The position numbers and the translations under genes are program-made. The notes under the pieces are model-generated. The model had not been told where the DNA came from, ran no database searches, and was given only the letters and a program-made list of their open reading frames with translations. Below are positions 16,848 through 24,933 of a DNA stretch of 64,000 bases, one piece after another. The number at the start of each line of letters is the position of its first letter. Position 1 is the first letter of the stretch. Source of the DNA: Arthrobacter_H sp030452125 (lineage in GTDB: Bacteria; Actinomycetota; Actinomycetes; Actinomycetales; Micrococcaceae); NCBI GenBank assembly GCA_052379645.1, contig JBQSYU010000009.1; one strand, written 5' to 3'.

Positions 16848-17522
16848 ATGGTCCAGCGACCGACCGAACGCGAACTGGTCACCGCCGACGGGGTGAATGT
16901 GCGCGTGCTGCGTTCGGCCCGGCGGCGCCGCACGGTCTCCGGTGTCTGGAAGGACGGGGCCGCGGTGATTTCCATCCCGGCCACCCTGAGCCTGCGGCAG
17001 GAAAACGACTGGGTCGACCGGATGGTCCCTGACATCCTGGCCCGGCGGGCGAAGGCCCTGGGGAAGTTCGGCGAAAACGCGGATACGGAACTGATGCAGC
17101 GGGCCCAGCGCCTGAACCGGAAGTACCTGCAGTCACGGGCCGAACCGTTGTCGGTGAAATGGGTGACCAACCAGAACACCAGATGGGGGTCGACCTCCAC
17201 CGGCTCGGGGGCGATACGGCTGAACCATCGGTTGCAGCAGATGCCGTCCTGGGTGCAGGACTACATCCTCGTCCATGAACTCGCCCATCTCATCGCCGAG
17301 GACGGTCACGGCCCCCAGTTCAAGGCCCTCGAAGCCCGCTTCGAACGGCTTGACGAGGCCAAGGCCTACCTCTGGGGCGTCAGTTTCGGCATGGCGCAGG
17401 AGCAGGAAACGGAGGGGACCCATCGGGGGCCTCCCCGGGCCGGTAGCGGCCCCGGAGATCGTGAAGGAGCCGACGGGGCCGGAGGGTGGGATGAGGAGCC
17501 GTCCGATGATTGGACCGACTGA
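16848..17522 (+). CDS. YgjP/DUF45-type zinc metallopeptidase
   Basis: Probable zinc-dependent peptidase of the YgjP (M48-like, DUF45) family; its physiological substrate is unknown. The 224-residue product has the family elements RTVSGVWKDGAAVISIP, NTRWGSTSTGSGAIRLNHRL and the HExxH site LVHELAHLIAEDGHGPQF, where His-Glu-x-x-His gives two zinc ligands and a later His the third. The last 45 residues are hydrophilic and Gly/Glu/Asp-rich. The ATG at 16848 has GAGG seven bases upstream; an in-frame GTG 14 codons earlier has no Shine-Dalgarno. It is divergent from the E1-like gene and ends at a double hairpin. Confidence 0.85.
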   Translation: MVQRPTERELVTADGVNVRVLRSARRRRTVSGVWKDGAAVISIPATLSLRQENDWVDRMVPDILARRAKALGKFGENADTELMQRAQRLNRKYLQSRAEPLSVKWVTNQNTRWGSTSTGSGAIRLNHRLQQMPSWVQDYILVHELAHLIAEDGHGPQFKALEARFERLDEAKAYLWGVSFGMAQEQETEGTHRGPPRAGSGPGDREGADGAGGWDEEPSDDWTD

Positions 17523-17562
17523 AACGGCCGGTGGCGTCCGCAGGGACGACACCGGCCGTTTC
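17521..17562. terminator. Strong bidirectional terminator, first hairpin
   Basis: A perfect 12-bp stem, GAAACGGCCGGT (17521-17532) with ACCGGCCGTTTC (17551-17562), loop 18 bases. It begins at the stop codon of the YgjP-type gene and lies between convergent genes. Confidence 0.8.
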
Positions 17563-17566
17563 AGTC

Positions 17567-17588
17567 CTCACACCCGGCTGGGTGTGAG
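17567..17588. terminator. Second tandem terminator hairpin
   Basis: A perfect 9-bp stem, CTCACACCC (17567-17575) with GGGTGTGAG (17580-17588), and a GGCT loop, four bases after the first hairpin. It probably serves the minus-strand DUF2342 gene that ends at 17614. Confidence 0.7.
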
Positions 17589-17613
17589 GCGGGGGGATAG
17601 CACGGGCTGAAGG

Positions 17614-19101
17614 TCAGCGGGGCGTCTCGGGGCCCTGCCCGGGGTCCGACCCATCCTCGGGGGAGTCGGGGTCCCCGTCGTCGGAGGAATGATCTTCATC
17701 GGAGGCCCCGGGCGTCTGCTCGGGTTCGTCGTAGCCGCCGTCGAGCAACCGGTTCAGGGCCTCATCCATCTCGCCAGCCGAGGCTTCAGCCAGGGCCCGC
17801 CGCGAGGAGAATCCCTCGGGATCGTCGAGATCCTCGGCGGCCGGCATCAGATCCGGATGCTGCCAGACGGCGTCCCGACCTTCCATTCCACGCTCATCCT
17901 TGAGGATCGACCACAGCGTGGCGGCATCGCGCAGCCGACGTGGACGCAATTCGAGGCCAACCAGGGAGGCGAAGGCCTGCTCGGCGGGCCCGCCGGTGGC
18001 CCGGCGCCGCCGGACCGTCTCACGCAGGGCGGGTGCGGAGGGCAGATTGGCTGCCGCCTCGGCCACGACCTCATCGACCCAGCCTTCGATCAAGGCCAAT
18101 GCCGTTTCGAGCTTGGCCAGTGCCGCCTCCTGGGCCCCGGTGCGCTGGGGCATGAAGAGCCCCTCCGTCACGGCCCCTTGGATGGATTCGGGATTGGACG
18201 GGTCGATGTCGCGGATGGCTTCCTCGACCCTGGACATGTCGATGTGGATTCCGCGGGCGTAATCCTCGATGGCTCCTAGCACATGGGCCTGCAACCAGGG
18301 GACCCGCTGGAAGAGTCGGGCGTGGGCTGATTCGCGCAACGCGGCAAAGAGCATGACCTCTTGTTCGGGGATGTCCAGACCCTCGCCGAAGGCCGCCACG
18401 TTGGTGGGCACCAGGGCCGGCGCATCCGTGGTGAGCGGAATCCCGATATCAGTGGATCCGAGCACGTCCTTGGCCAGGCCGCCGACGGCCGTACCCAGCT
18501 GCATGCCGAACATGGCGCCGCCGAGGTTCTGGAACATGCCCTGGGCGGAGCCGAGCATGGACTTCATTTCCTCGGGGACCTGATCGCGCATGGCGGTACT
18601 GATCGCCTGCGAAACGCTGATCGCCACGGGTTCGGTGAGTTTCTTCCACCGTGGCAGGGTCTTCTCGACCCACTGGGCCCGCGAATAGGAGGAGAAACCC
18701 GAGGCCGAGGCCTCGAAGGTGGTGGCCTGATCGAGCCACAGATCGGCCAGTCGACCCGCTTCGGTGATGGCTGCGGCCCGCGCCGTGGTCACGCTGGGGT
18801 CGTCCCCGGAGGCTGCCTGGCGGGCGGTGTCCTGGGCCAGCTTCCAATTCACGGGGCTTCCGTCGCCGGAGGACATGGCACCCATCATGGCCTGCATCTG
18901 GGCCATCATCGCCTGCATGGCGGCCGGATCCGAGGGCATGCCCATGGCACCGAACTGCTTCTGCAGATCGGCGGGGTCCATGCCCGGAGGAAGCTGGCCA
19001 CCGAAAAGGTTGGAGAGCATCTCCGAAAAGGGGTCGTTGCTGCCGGAATCATCCGGGTCGTCAGAGCCGTCTGGGCGGTTGTTCGGGGGGTTCTCAGCCA
19101 T
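17614..19101 (-). CDS. DUF2342 (zincin_2) putative zinc metalloprotease
   Basis: A cytoplasmic protein of the actinobacterial DUF2342/zincin_2 family, predicted as a metalloprotease but not characterised biochemically as far as I know. Of 495 residues, the first about 90 are acidic and then Met/Gln-rich (QAMMAQMQAMMGAM); the core carries the family motif LRESAHARLFQRVPWLQ (near residue 262), where Glu and His would form the metal site, and RGIHIDMSRVEEAI. The C-terminal 50 residues are acidic. The ATG at 19101 lacks a Shine-Dalgarno but has TACCGT six bases upstream; the 22-residue extension further 5' has no support. It is divergent from the PDZ-S16 protease gene, as in the mycobacterial order (Rv3195/Rv3194c). 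Confidence 0.82.
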   Translation of the reverse strand: MAENPPNNRPDGSDDPDDSGSNDPFSEMLSNLFGGQLPPGMDPADLQKQFGAMGMPSDPAAMQAMMAQMQAMMGAMSSGDGSPVNWKLAQDTARQAASGDDPSVTTARAAAITEAGRLADLWLDQATTFEASASGFSSYSRAQWVEKTLPRWKKLTEPVAISVSQAISTAMRDQVPEEMKSMLGSAQGMFQNLGGAMFGMQLGTAVGGLAKDVLGSTDIGIPLTTDAPALVPTNVAAFGEGLDIPEQEVMLFAALRESAHARLFQRVPWLQAHVLGAIEDYARGIHIDMSRVEEAIRDIDPSNPESIQGAVTEGLFMPQRTGAQEAALAKLETALALIEGWVDEVVAEAAANLPSAPALRETVRRRRATGGPAEQAFASLVGLELRPRRLRDAATLWSILKDERGMEGRDAVWQHPDLMPAAEDLDDPEGFSSRRALAEASAGEMDEALNRLLDGGYDEPEQTPGASDEDHSSDDGDPDSPEDGSDPGQGPETPR

Positions 19102-19107
19102 GCACCC

Positions 19108-19113
19108 ACGGTA
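19108..19113 (-). promoter_or_regulatory. Candidate leaderless -10 of the DUF2342 gene
   Basis: TACCGT on the minus strand is followed by six bases and the ATG at 19101. No convincing -35 and no Shine-Dalgarno are visible. Confidence 0.4.
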
Positions 19114-19208
19114 CCCCCGGACCGTGGACGGCCACGAGGGATGAAACGGCAGGTTCGCTGTCGGCACAGCGAAAACAAGGACTTACCTTGTAGCCTTGGG
19201 GGGATCTA

Positions 19209-20378
19209 ATGCGCACCGGCCTGCGGGTCGGCGAAAAGCCGGAAGGAAAGACAACCACGGTGACCCAGCCGCAGGACCCCCAGGAGCGCGCCACCCACGA
19301 GCCGGCGCCGGAAAACGAACCGCCCCCCGTCCGCCCGCGCCGGAGCCAGCGGCGGCTGATCACGGCGACCTGCCTGGCCGTCGTGCTCGCGTTCGTGGCG
19401 CTGGCCCTGCCCACTCCCTATGTCGTGGAGGCCCCGGGTCCGGCCGTCAACACGTTGGGCAAGGAACACGGCAAACAACTCATCGAGGTCTCCGGACACA
19501 AGACCTACCCCACTAGTGGTTCCCTGGACCTGACGACCGTCTACGTCCTGGGCGGGGCGCAGGGGAAGACCTCCTTCTTCAGGGTGCTCCAGGCCTGGGC
19601 GGATCCGAGCGAGGACGTCTATCCGGAGGAAGCGCTGTACCCGCGCACCGCCACCAGCGAGCAGATCAGTGACAACAACGCCGCCGAGATGGACGATTCC
19701 CAGCAGAGCTCGGTAGCCGCGGCCCTGGGGGACCTGGGGATCGACTACGAACAGGAACTCACGGTGGCCGGGCTGGCCAACACCACGAATAAGGGCCTGC
19801 TGCAGACCGACGACGTCCTGCGGCGGATCGACGGCCGCCCCATCACCGATCTGGACATGCTCCGGTCCGCGCTGCAGGATTCCTCCGAGGGGAAACCCCG
19901 GTTGGAGATCGAACGGGCCGGCCAGGAAAAAAAGCTCACCGCGAAGACCACGGTCTCCGACGACGGGAAACACCAACTCGGCGTCTACCTGGGCACCCGG
20001 TACACCTTCCCCTTTGATGTGAAGTTCACCCTGTCCGATATCGGCGGGCCCAGCGCCGGGATGATGTTCGCCCTGGGAATCATCGATACGCTCACCCCCG
20101 AGGATCTCACCGGAGGCAACAACATCGCCGGAACGGGGACCATCGACGCAGACGGGAAGGTGGGCCGCATCGGAGGCATCGCCCAGAAGCTGGTAGGTGC
20201 CAGGGGCGGAGGCGCGGATTACTTCCTGGCCCCCGCCGGCAACTGTGGCGATATCGACGGACGCGTGCCGGACGGGCTGACCGTCGTCAAGGTCTCCACC
20301 CTCGAACAGGCGCGCCAGTCGGTGGAATCCATCGCCTCTGGAGCCGACCCGGAGACCCTGTCGACCTGTGGTTCGTGA
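19209..20378 (+). CDS. Membrane-anchored PDZ domain, Lon-like (S16) serine protease
   Basis: A cell-surface protease of the PDZ-S16 family. The 389-residue product has a basic N-terminal tail, one transmembrane anchor (near residues 50-68), a PDZ domain (GLLQTDDVLRRIDGRPITDLD, near 197-215) and a Lon-type proteolytic domain with catalytic Ser282 in GGPSAGMMFA and Lys327 in GGIAQKLVGAR; their 45-residue spacing fits the 43 of Lon. There is no AAA module, so it works without ATP. ATG at 19209 follows a G-rich stretch; a GTG at 19260 with GGAAGGAAAG upstream is a credible alternative and would remove 17 residues. It precedes the UPF0182 gene, as in mycobacteria. Confidence 0.87.
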   Translation: MRTGLRVGEKPEGKTTTVTQPQDPQERATHEPAPENEPPPVRPRRSQRRLITATCLAVVLAFVALALPTPYVVEAPGPAVNTLGKEHGKQLIEVSGHKTYPTSGSLDLTTVYVLGGAQGKTSFFRVLQAWADPSEDVYPEEALYPRTATSEQISDNNAAEMDDSQQSSVAAALGDLGIDYEQELTVAGLANTTNKGLLQTDDVLRRIDGRPITDLDMLRSALQDSSEGKPRLEIERAGQEKKLTAKTTVSDDGKHQLGVYLGTRYTFPFDVKFTLSDIGGPSAGMMFALGIIDTLTPEDLTGGNNIAGTGTIDADGKVGRIGGIAQKLVGARGGGADYFLAPAGNCGDIDGRVPDGLTVVKVSTLEQARQSVESIASGADPETLSTCGS

Positions 20379-20405
20379 ATGTTTCTGCTGTGAAACCCAC
20401 GCAAC

Positions 20406-20419
20406 ACCCCCCGGGGGGT
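20406..20419 (+). terminator. C6G6 palindrome after the PDZ protease gene
   Basis: The palindrome ACCCCCCGGGGGGT (20406-20419), 28 bases after the stop codon, can form a short GC stem. It may be a weak terminator or a protein site for the downstream gene. Confidence 0.35.
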
Positions 20420-20512
20420 TAGCGAGTTGACCTGACTCAAGGCAGAATGGGCGAGTGTGCTCCTGCCTACTGTGGGTGCGCGGTAGCTCGTACCAACGAT
20501 GAGGTTCAATAA

Positions 20513-23500
20513 GTGAGTTTTGGTCCTGACAACCCGTTCGGCCGACGACCCCAGGGTTCCGGCGATGACGAAGGCGGCGGCCAGCAACGCCCCGCGCCCA
20601 CCAATAAGAAGCCATCGCCGCTGGTGCCCACCATCGTGGCCATCGGCATCCTGGTGGCCGCGTTCATCTTCTTCGCGAATATCTACGCCGACGTCCTCTG
20701 GTACAACCAGGTCGGCTACGGGCAGGTGTTCTGGACCGAACTGCTCACCAAGGTGGCCATTTTCGTGGTGGCCTTCCTGATCATGGCCGCAGCCATCCGG
20801 GCCAGTCTGCAGATCGCTTTCAAAACCCGTCCGGTGTACGCCCCTGACATGCAGATGCAGGACAACATCTCCCGCTACCAGGCCCAGCTGGAGCCGATCC
20901 GCCGCCTGCTGATGTGGGGGATCCCGCTGGTGATCGGCGCCTTCGCCGCCACCGCCCTGGCCTCCCAGTGGCAGACCGTGTTGTTGTACATCAACCGGGT
21001 TCCCTACGGGGAAGTGGACCCCCAGTTCAACCTGGACCTCTCCTTCTACATGAACTCGCTGCCCTTCTACGGGCTGCTCGTCGGCTTCCTGATCAGCGTC
21101 GTGTTGATCGCCGGCATTGCCGGGCTGCTGACCCACTACCTCTATGGGGGCATCCGCATCCAGGAACGCGGTGGAGTCACCATCTCCCGCTCGGCCCGGC
21201 TGCATGTCTCCATCGCCGCCGCCTTGTTCCTGCTGCTCCAGGGCGCCAACTTCTGGCTTGACCGCTACTCCACGCTGGAGGACCAGGGCGGACGCGTCGC
21301 CGGCGCGCTGTACACCGATGTGCATGCCGTCATCCCCACCAAGACGATCCTGGTCGTCGCCGCGGTCCTGGTGGCCGTGTTGTTCGTGGTCGGCGCCATC
21401 ATGGGCCGGTGGAAGCTGCCGCTGATCGGCACGGCCATGCTCGTGGTGACCGCCCTGGTCGCCGGCGGGGTCTACCCGATGCTGGTGCAGCAATTCCAGG
21501 TCGTCCCCTCCGAGAAGACGCTCGAACAGCCCTACATCAAGAAGAACATCGAGATGACCCGTCAGGCCTACGGCCTCTCCGACGTGGAGTCGAGCAACTA
21601 CGATGCCACCATCGACACGGCCAAGAACGCCCTGTCCAAGGACAAGGCCACCACGACGAACATCCGCCTGCTGGACCCCGATCTGGTCTCCGATGCCTTT
21701 GCCCAGCTCCAGCAGTTCCGTACGTACTACAAATTCGCCCCGACCCTGAACGTCGACCGCTATGAGGTGGACGGCAAGACGGAGGATACGGTCATCGCCG
21801 TCCGCGAGGTCAACGTCGATCCGACCGACAGCTGGGTCAACCAGCACGTGACCTACACCCACGGCTACGGTGCCGTGGCCGCCTACGGCGCCAAGGTCGC
21901 GGCCGGTGGGCGCCCCGACTTCATGCTCTCCGGGATCCCGACCACCGGCGTGCTGGCCGACGATTCCACCTACGAGCCCCGGATCTACTTCGGTGAATTC
22001 TCTCCGGAATACTCGGTGGTCGGTGGCCCCGACGACTGGACCGCCCGCGAACTGGACCACCCCTCGGACCAGTCCGGAGAGGGCGACGCCAAGACCACGT
22101 TCGAAGGAGACGGCGGGCCCATCGTGGGCAATTTGTTCAACCGACTGGTCTACTCGCTGAAGTTCAGCTCCACGGACCTGCTGCTTTCGGACGCCATCAA
22201 CAACGAATCGCAGATCCTCTACGACCGGTCCCCGAAGGACCGGGTGCAGAAGGTCGCCCCGTATCTGACGACCGACTCGAATACCTACCCGGCCATCGTC
22301 GACGGCCGCGTGAAGTGGATCGTGGACGCCTATACGACCAACAGTTCCTTCCCGTACTCCACCGAGCAGCAGCTCGACACCGCCGTGCGCGATTCGCTGA
22401 CCGGTGAGAACCGGACCGCGACGCTCTCGGGCAAGGTGAACTACATCCGCAACTCCGTCAAGGCCACCGTCGATGCCTATGACGGTTCGGTCGACCTGTA
22501 TGCCTGGGAGCCCGACGAGCCGCTGCTGAAGGCCTGGCAGAAGGTCTTCCCCACCACGGTGAAGCCGATTTCGGAGATCTCCGGGGACCTGATGAGCCAC
22601 GTGAGGTACCCGGAGGACCTGTTCAAGGTCCAGCGGACCCTGCTCGGCGACTACCACGTGACCGATCCCGACGACTTCTACGAGTCCAACGACGCCTGGT
22701 CGGTCCCCAACGACCCGACCACACCGGACAACCCGGTACCGCAGCCGCCGTACTACCTCTCGCTGCGCATGCCGGACCAGAAGAAGGAGACGTTCTCCCT
22801 CACCAGCACGTTCATCCCCAAGACCAGCGCCGGAAGCCAGCAGCGCAACGTGCTCTATGGCTTCCTCTCGGCCGAGGCCGACGCCGGGGACAAGAAGGGG
22901 AAGAAGTCCGATGGCTACGGCACGCTGCGGTTGCTCGAACTGCCGCGTTCCACCGTGGTCCCCGGGCCGGGCCAGGCACAGCAGAACTTCGACTCCAACA
23001 CCACGGTGTCGACCCAGTTGAACCTGCTGCGTTCCGGTGCCTCGAAGGTCATCAACGGCAACCTGCTCTCGCTGCCGGTCGGCGGTGGCGTGCTGTACGT
23101 GCAGCCGGTATACGTCCAGTCCACCGGCGAGACGTCCTACCCGACGTTGCGCAAGGTGCTGACCTCCTTCGGCGACAAGGTCGGCTTCGCCGATACCTTG
23201 TCCGAATCCCTGGACCAGCTTTTCGAAGGTTCCTCGGGTGCCGAGACGAGTGAGGGCGACGGGAGCAAGAAGCACGACGACGACGAGGGCGGAGCAGGTG
23301 CTGAAGAGGCTCCGGCGAACGAGCAGCAGCAGCTCAAGGAAGCGCTGGCGGACGCCAACTCGGCCATCAAGGCTGGCCAGAAGGCCCTGTCCGATGGTGA
23401 CTTCGCCACGTACGGCAACGAGCAGAAGAAGCTCGGCGACGCACTGGACAAGGCACTGGAGCTCGAAGGGAAGATCTCCGGTGAGCCGGTCGAAACCGAT

Positions 23501-23572
23501 AAGGAGAAGTCCTCGGACAACCCGATCCCGGGTCAGGACGGGTCGGCTCCGGCCAAGGATTCGAAGGGCTAG
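20513..23572 (+). CDS. UPF0182 family large membrane protein
   Basis: A member of the actinobacterial/cyanobacterial UPF0182 family, of unknown function. The 1019-residue product has seven predicted transmembrane helices in the first 300 residues (the first near 33-53), followed by a large domain of about 600 residues, probably extracytoplasmic (for example NLDLSFYMNSLPFY, YEPRIYFGEFSPEYSVV, PQPPYYLSLRMP), and an acidic Glu/Lys-rich end with a short helical segment (EQQQLKEALADANSAIKAGQ). The GTG at 20513 has GAGG eight bases upstream. The 134-base gap before it contains a C6G6 palindrome and TTGACC near 20427, but no clear -10. Confidence 0.9.
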   Translation: MSFGPDNPFGRRPQGSGDDEGGGQQRPAPTNKKPSPLVPTIVAIGILVAAFIFFANIYADVLWYNQVGYGQVFWTELLTKVAIFVVAFLIMAAAIRASLQIAFKTRPVYAPDMQMQDNISRYQAQLEPIRRLLMWGIPLVIGAFAATALASQWQTVLLYINRVPYGEVDPQFNLDLSFYMNSLPFYGLLVGFLISVVLIAGIAGLLTHYLYGGIRIQERGGVTISRSARLHVSIAAALFLLLQGANFWLDRYSTLEDQGGRVAGALYTDVHAVIPTKTILVVAAVLVAVLFVVGAIMGRWKLPLIGTAMLVVTALVAGGVYPMLVQQFQVVPSEKTLEQPYIKKNIEMTRQAYGLSDVESSNYDATIDTAKNALSKDKATTTNIRLLDPDLVSDAFAQLQQFRTYYKFAPTLNVDRYEVDGKTEDTVIAVREVNVDPTDSWVNQHVTYTHGYGAVAAYGAKVAAGGRPDFMLSGIPTTGVLADDSTYEPRIYFGEFSPEYSVVGGPDDWTARELDHPSDQSGEGDAKTTFEGDGGPIVGNLFNRLVYSLKFSSTDLLLSDAINNESQILYDRSPKDRVQKVAPYLTTDSNTYPAIVDGRVKWIVDAYTTNSSFPYSTEQQLDTAVRDSLTGENRTATLSGKVNYIRNSVKATVDAYDGSVDLYAWEPDEPLLKAWQKVFPTTVKPISEISGDLMSHVRYPEDLFKVQRTLLGDYHVTDPDDFYESNDAWSVPNDPTTPDNPVPQPPYYLSLRMPDQKKETFSLTSTFIPKTSAGSQQRNVLYGFLSAEADAGDKKGKKSDGYGTLRLLELPRSTVVPGPGQAQQNFDSNTTVSTQLNLLRSGASKVINGNLLSLPVGGGVLYVQPVYVQSTGETSYPTLRKVLTSFGDKVGFADTLSESLDQLFEGSSGAETSEGDGSKKHDDDEGGAGAEEAPANEQQQLKEALADANSAIKAGQKALSDGDFATYGNEQKKLGDALDKALELEGKISGEPVETDKEKSSDNPIPGQDGSAPAKDSKG

Positions 23573-23631
23573 CCGCACAGGGCGGGCCTCGGTGGGCCGG
23601 TAGTCCGGCCATCGATGACCCGTCCCCGTCG

Positions 23632-23675
23632 AAGGCGGTGGTGCCACGTAGTGATCTGCGTGACACCACCGCCTT
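23632..23675 (+). terminator. Terminator of the UPF0182 gene
   Basis: A perfect 12-bp outer stem, AAGGCGGTGGTG (23632-23643) with CACCACCGCCTT (23664-23675), and an inner CACG/CGTG stem. It lies 60 bases after the stop codon and is followed by TT. Confidence 0.8.
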
Positions 23676-23719
23676 TCGATTTGAGGTTGGGGCCCGAAGA
23701 TGGGATGCTTTAAGCACGC

Positions 23720-23793
23720 CGCGGGGTGGAGCAGTTCGGTAGCTCGCCGGGCTCATAACCCGGAGGTCGCAAGTTCAAATCTTGCCCCCGCAA
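23720..23793 (+). tRNA. tRNA-fMet (initiator, anticodon CAT), copy 1
   Basis: A 74-base cloverleaf: acceptor arms CGCGGGG (23720-23726) and CCCCGCA (23786-23792) with the C1-A72 mismatch typical of initiator tRNA, D-loop AGTTCGGTAG, anticodon arm CCGGG-CTCATAA-CCCGG with three G-C pairs, anticodon CAT at 23754-23756, and T-arm GCAAG-TTCAAAT-CTTGC. The discriminator is A73; CCA is not encoded. It is identical to the copy at 26130. A strong terminator follows. Confidence 0.96.
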
Positions 23794-23798
23794 CGGAG

Positions 23799-23838
23799 AA
23801 AAGGTCCCGGTCGATGGAAACATCGGCCGGGACCTTTT
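23799..23838 (+). terminator. Intrinsic terminator of tRNA-fMet copy 1
   Basis: The outer stem AAAAGGTCCCGG (23799-23810) pairs with CCGGGACCTTTT (23827-23838) and an inner CGATG/CATCG stem is capped by GAAA. It ends in TTTT, a classical Rho-independent terminator. Confidence 0.92.
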
Positions 23839-23936
23839 GTGTGCCCGGAAACTCGAAAAAAGCTTTGACCTCCTACTAAATGGTTGCAAGACCTAGTATC
23901 ATCGAGTCCAGCAAACCGCGCCGAGAGGAACAATTG

Positions 23937-24872
23937 GTGAATCAGCAAACCCGCACACCATCTGCTGTGACCGGAAGCCGTTGGGGACGCTTCGGCATCT
24001 ATGCAGGAGGTGCCGTCGTCATCCTGGCGCTGGTCGTCCTGGGTGCCAGGTGGTTGACCGGCACCGCACCGGTCTCGGAATTCATGACCACCTACCCCGG
24101 GCAGGTTCCGCTGCCCGCCGTGGCCCCGGTAGGGCTGCCGGCATGGTTGGGGTGGCAGCACTTCCTCAACGCCTTCTTCATCGTCCTGCTGGTGCTCACC
24201 GGGTGGAGGGTGCGGACCACGCAACGGCCCGCAGCCCACTGGGTGCGCAACAACAAGGGGCTGATCAAGACCAAGAAGGCGCCCAAGCGCATCAGCCTTG
24301 ACCTCTGGATGCACCTGAGCCTCGACGTGTTGTGGGTCCTGAACGGGACCATCTTCATCGTCCTGCTCTTCTCCACCGGCCAATGGCGGCGCATCGTCCC
24401 GACCAGTTGGGACATCATCCCCAATGCCGTTTCGGCCGGCCTGCAATACGTGTCGCTGAACTGGCCGCTGGATGACGGCTGGGTGAACTACAACAGCCTG
24501 CAACTGCTGACCTACTTCCTGACCGTCTTCGTGGCGGCCCCGTTGGCCATCATCACCGGTCTGCGGATGTCCTCGATATGGCCGACGAAGGCGAAGAGGC
24601 TCAACCGCCTCTACCCGATCGAAGCGGCCCGCGCGTTGCACTTCCCAGTCATGCTCTACTTCGTGCTCTTCGTGGTCGTGCACGTGACCCTGGTGCTCAG
24701 CACCGGGGCCTTGCGCAACCTGAACCACATGTTCGCCGCGCGGGACGACGGAGGCTGGCTCGGATTCATCTTCTTCGCCATCTCATTGGTCGTCATCGTC
24801 GGTGCGGCATTGCTGGCACGACCCATCTTCGTCGGCCCGATTGCCTCACTGATGGGCAAAGTGAGCCGCTGA
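23937..24872 (+). CDS. Membrane cytochrome b (b561/formate dehydrogenase gamma-like)
   Basis: A probable di-heme membrane cytochrome b that passes electrons to or from the quinone pool. The 311-residue product has about five hydrophobic helices and candidate heme ligands in WLGWQHFLNAFF, LWMHLSLDVLW and LHFPVMLYFVLFVVVHVTL. No catalytic partner such as a molybdopterin oxidoreductase or hydrogenase is adjacent, so its electron donor is unknown; the acyl-CoA dehydrogenase 61 bases downstream is the only redox enzyme nearby. GTG at 23937 was chosen from AGAGGA about eight bases upstream. TAGTAT at 23894-23899 could be the -10 of a transcript with a leader of about 30 bases. Confidence 0.8.
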   Translation: MNQQTRTPSAVTGSRWGRFGIYAGGAVVILALVVLGARWLTGTAPVSEFMTTYPGQVPLPAVAPVGLPAWLGWQHFLNAFFIVLLVLTGWRVRTTQRPAAHWVRNNKGLIKTKKAPKRISLDLWMHLSLDVLWVLNGTIFIVLLFSTGQWRRIVPTSWDIIPNAVSAGLQYVSLNWPLDDGWVNYNSLQLLTYFLTVFVAAPLAIITGLRMSSIWPTKAKRLNRLYPIEAARALHFPVMLYFVLFVVVHVTLVLSTGALRNLNHMFAARDDGGWLGFIFFAISLVVIVGAALLARPIFVGPIASLMGKVSR

Positions 24873-24877
24873 CCACC

Positions 24878-24900
24878 CGTCCGGTCGAAAGTGCCGGACG
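24878..24900 (+). terminator. Hairpin between cytochrome b and acyl-CoA dehydrogenase genes
   Basis: CGTCCGG (24878-24884) pairs with CCGGACG (24894-24900) over a 9-base loop. It could separate or attenuate the two genes. Confidence 0.45.
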
Positions 24901-24933
24901 TCCCCATCTGGCCCCCGGGCCGAAAGGACACAC

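Noticed and set aside
20426..20441. HspR (HAIR) operator before the UPF0182 gene
   Set aside because: The TTGA/TCAA half-sites are present but spacing and the inner bases do not match CTTGAGT-N7-ACTCAAG.
20219..23647. 1142-codon open frame on the minus strand opposite the UPF0182 gene
   Set aside because: It is a shadow of the GC-rich codon pattern: its product is Gly/Val/His/Asp/Gln-rich without recognisable motifs, while the plus strand gives a clear family protein.
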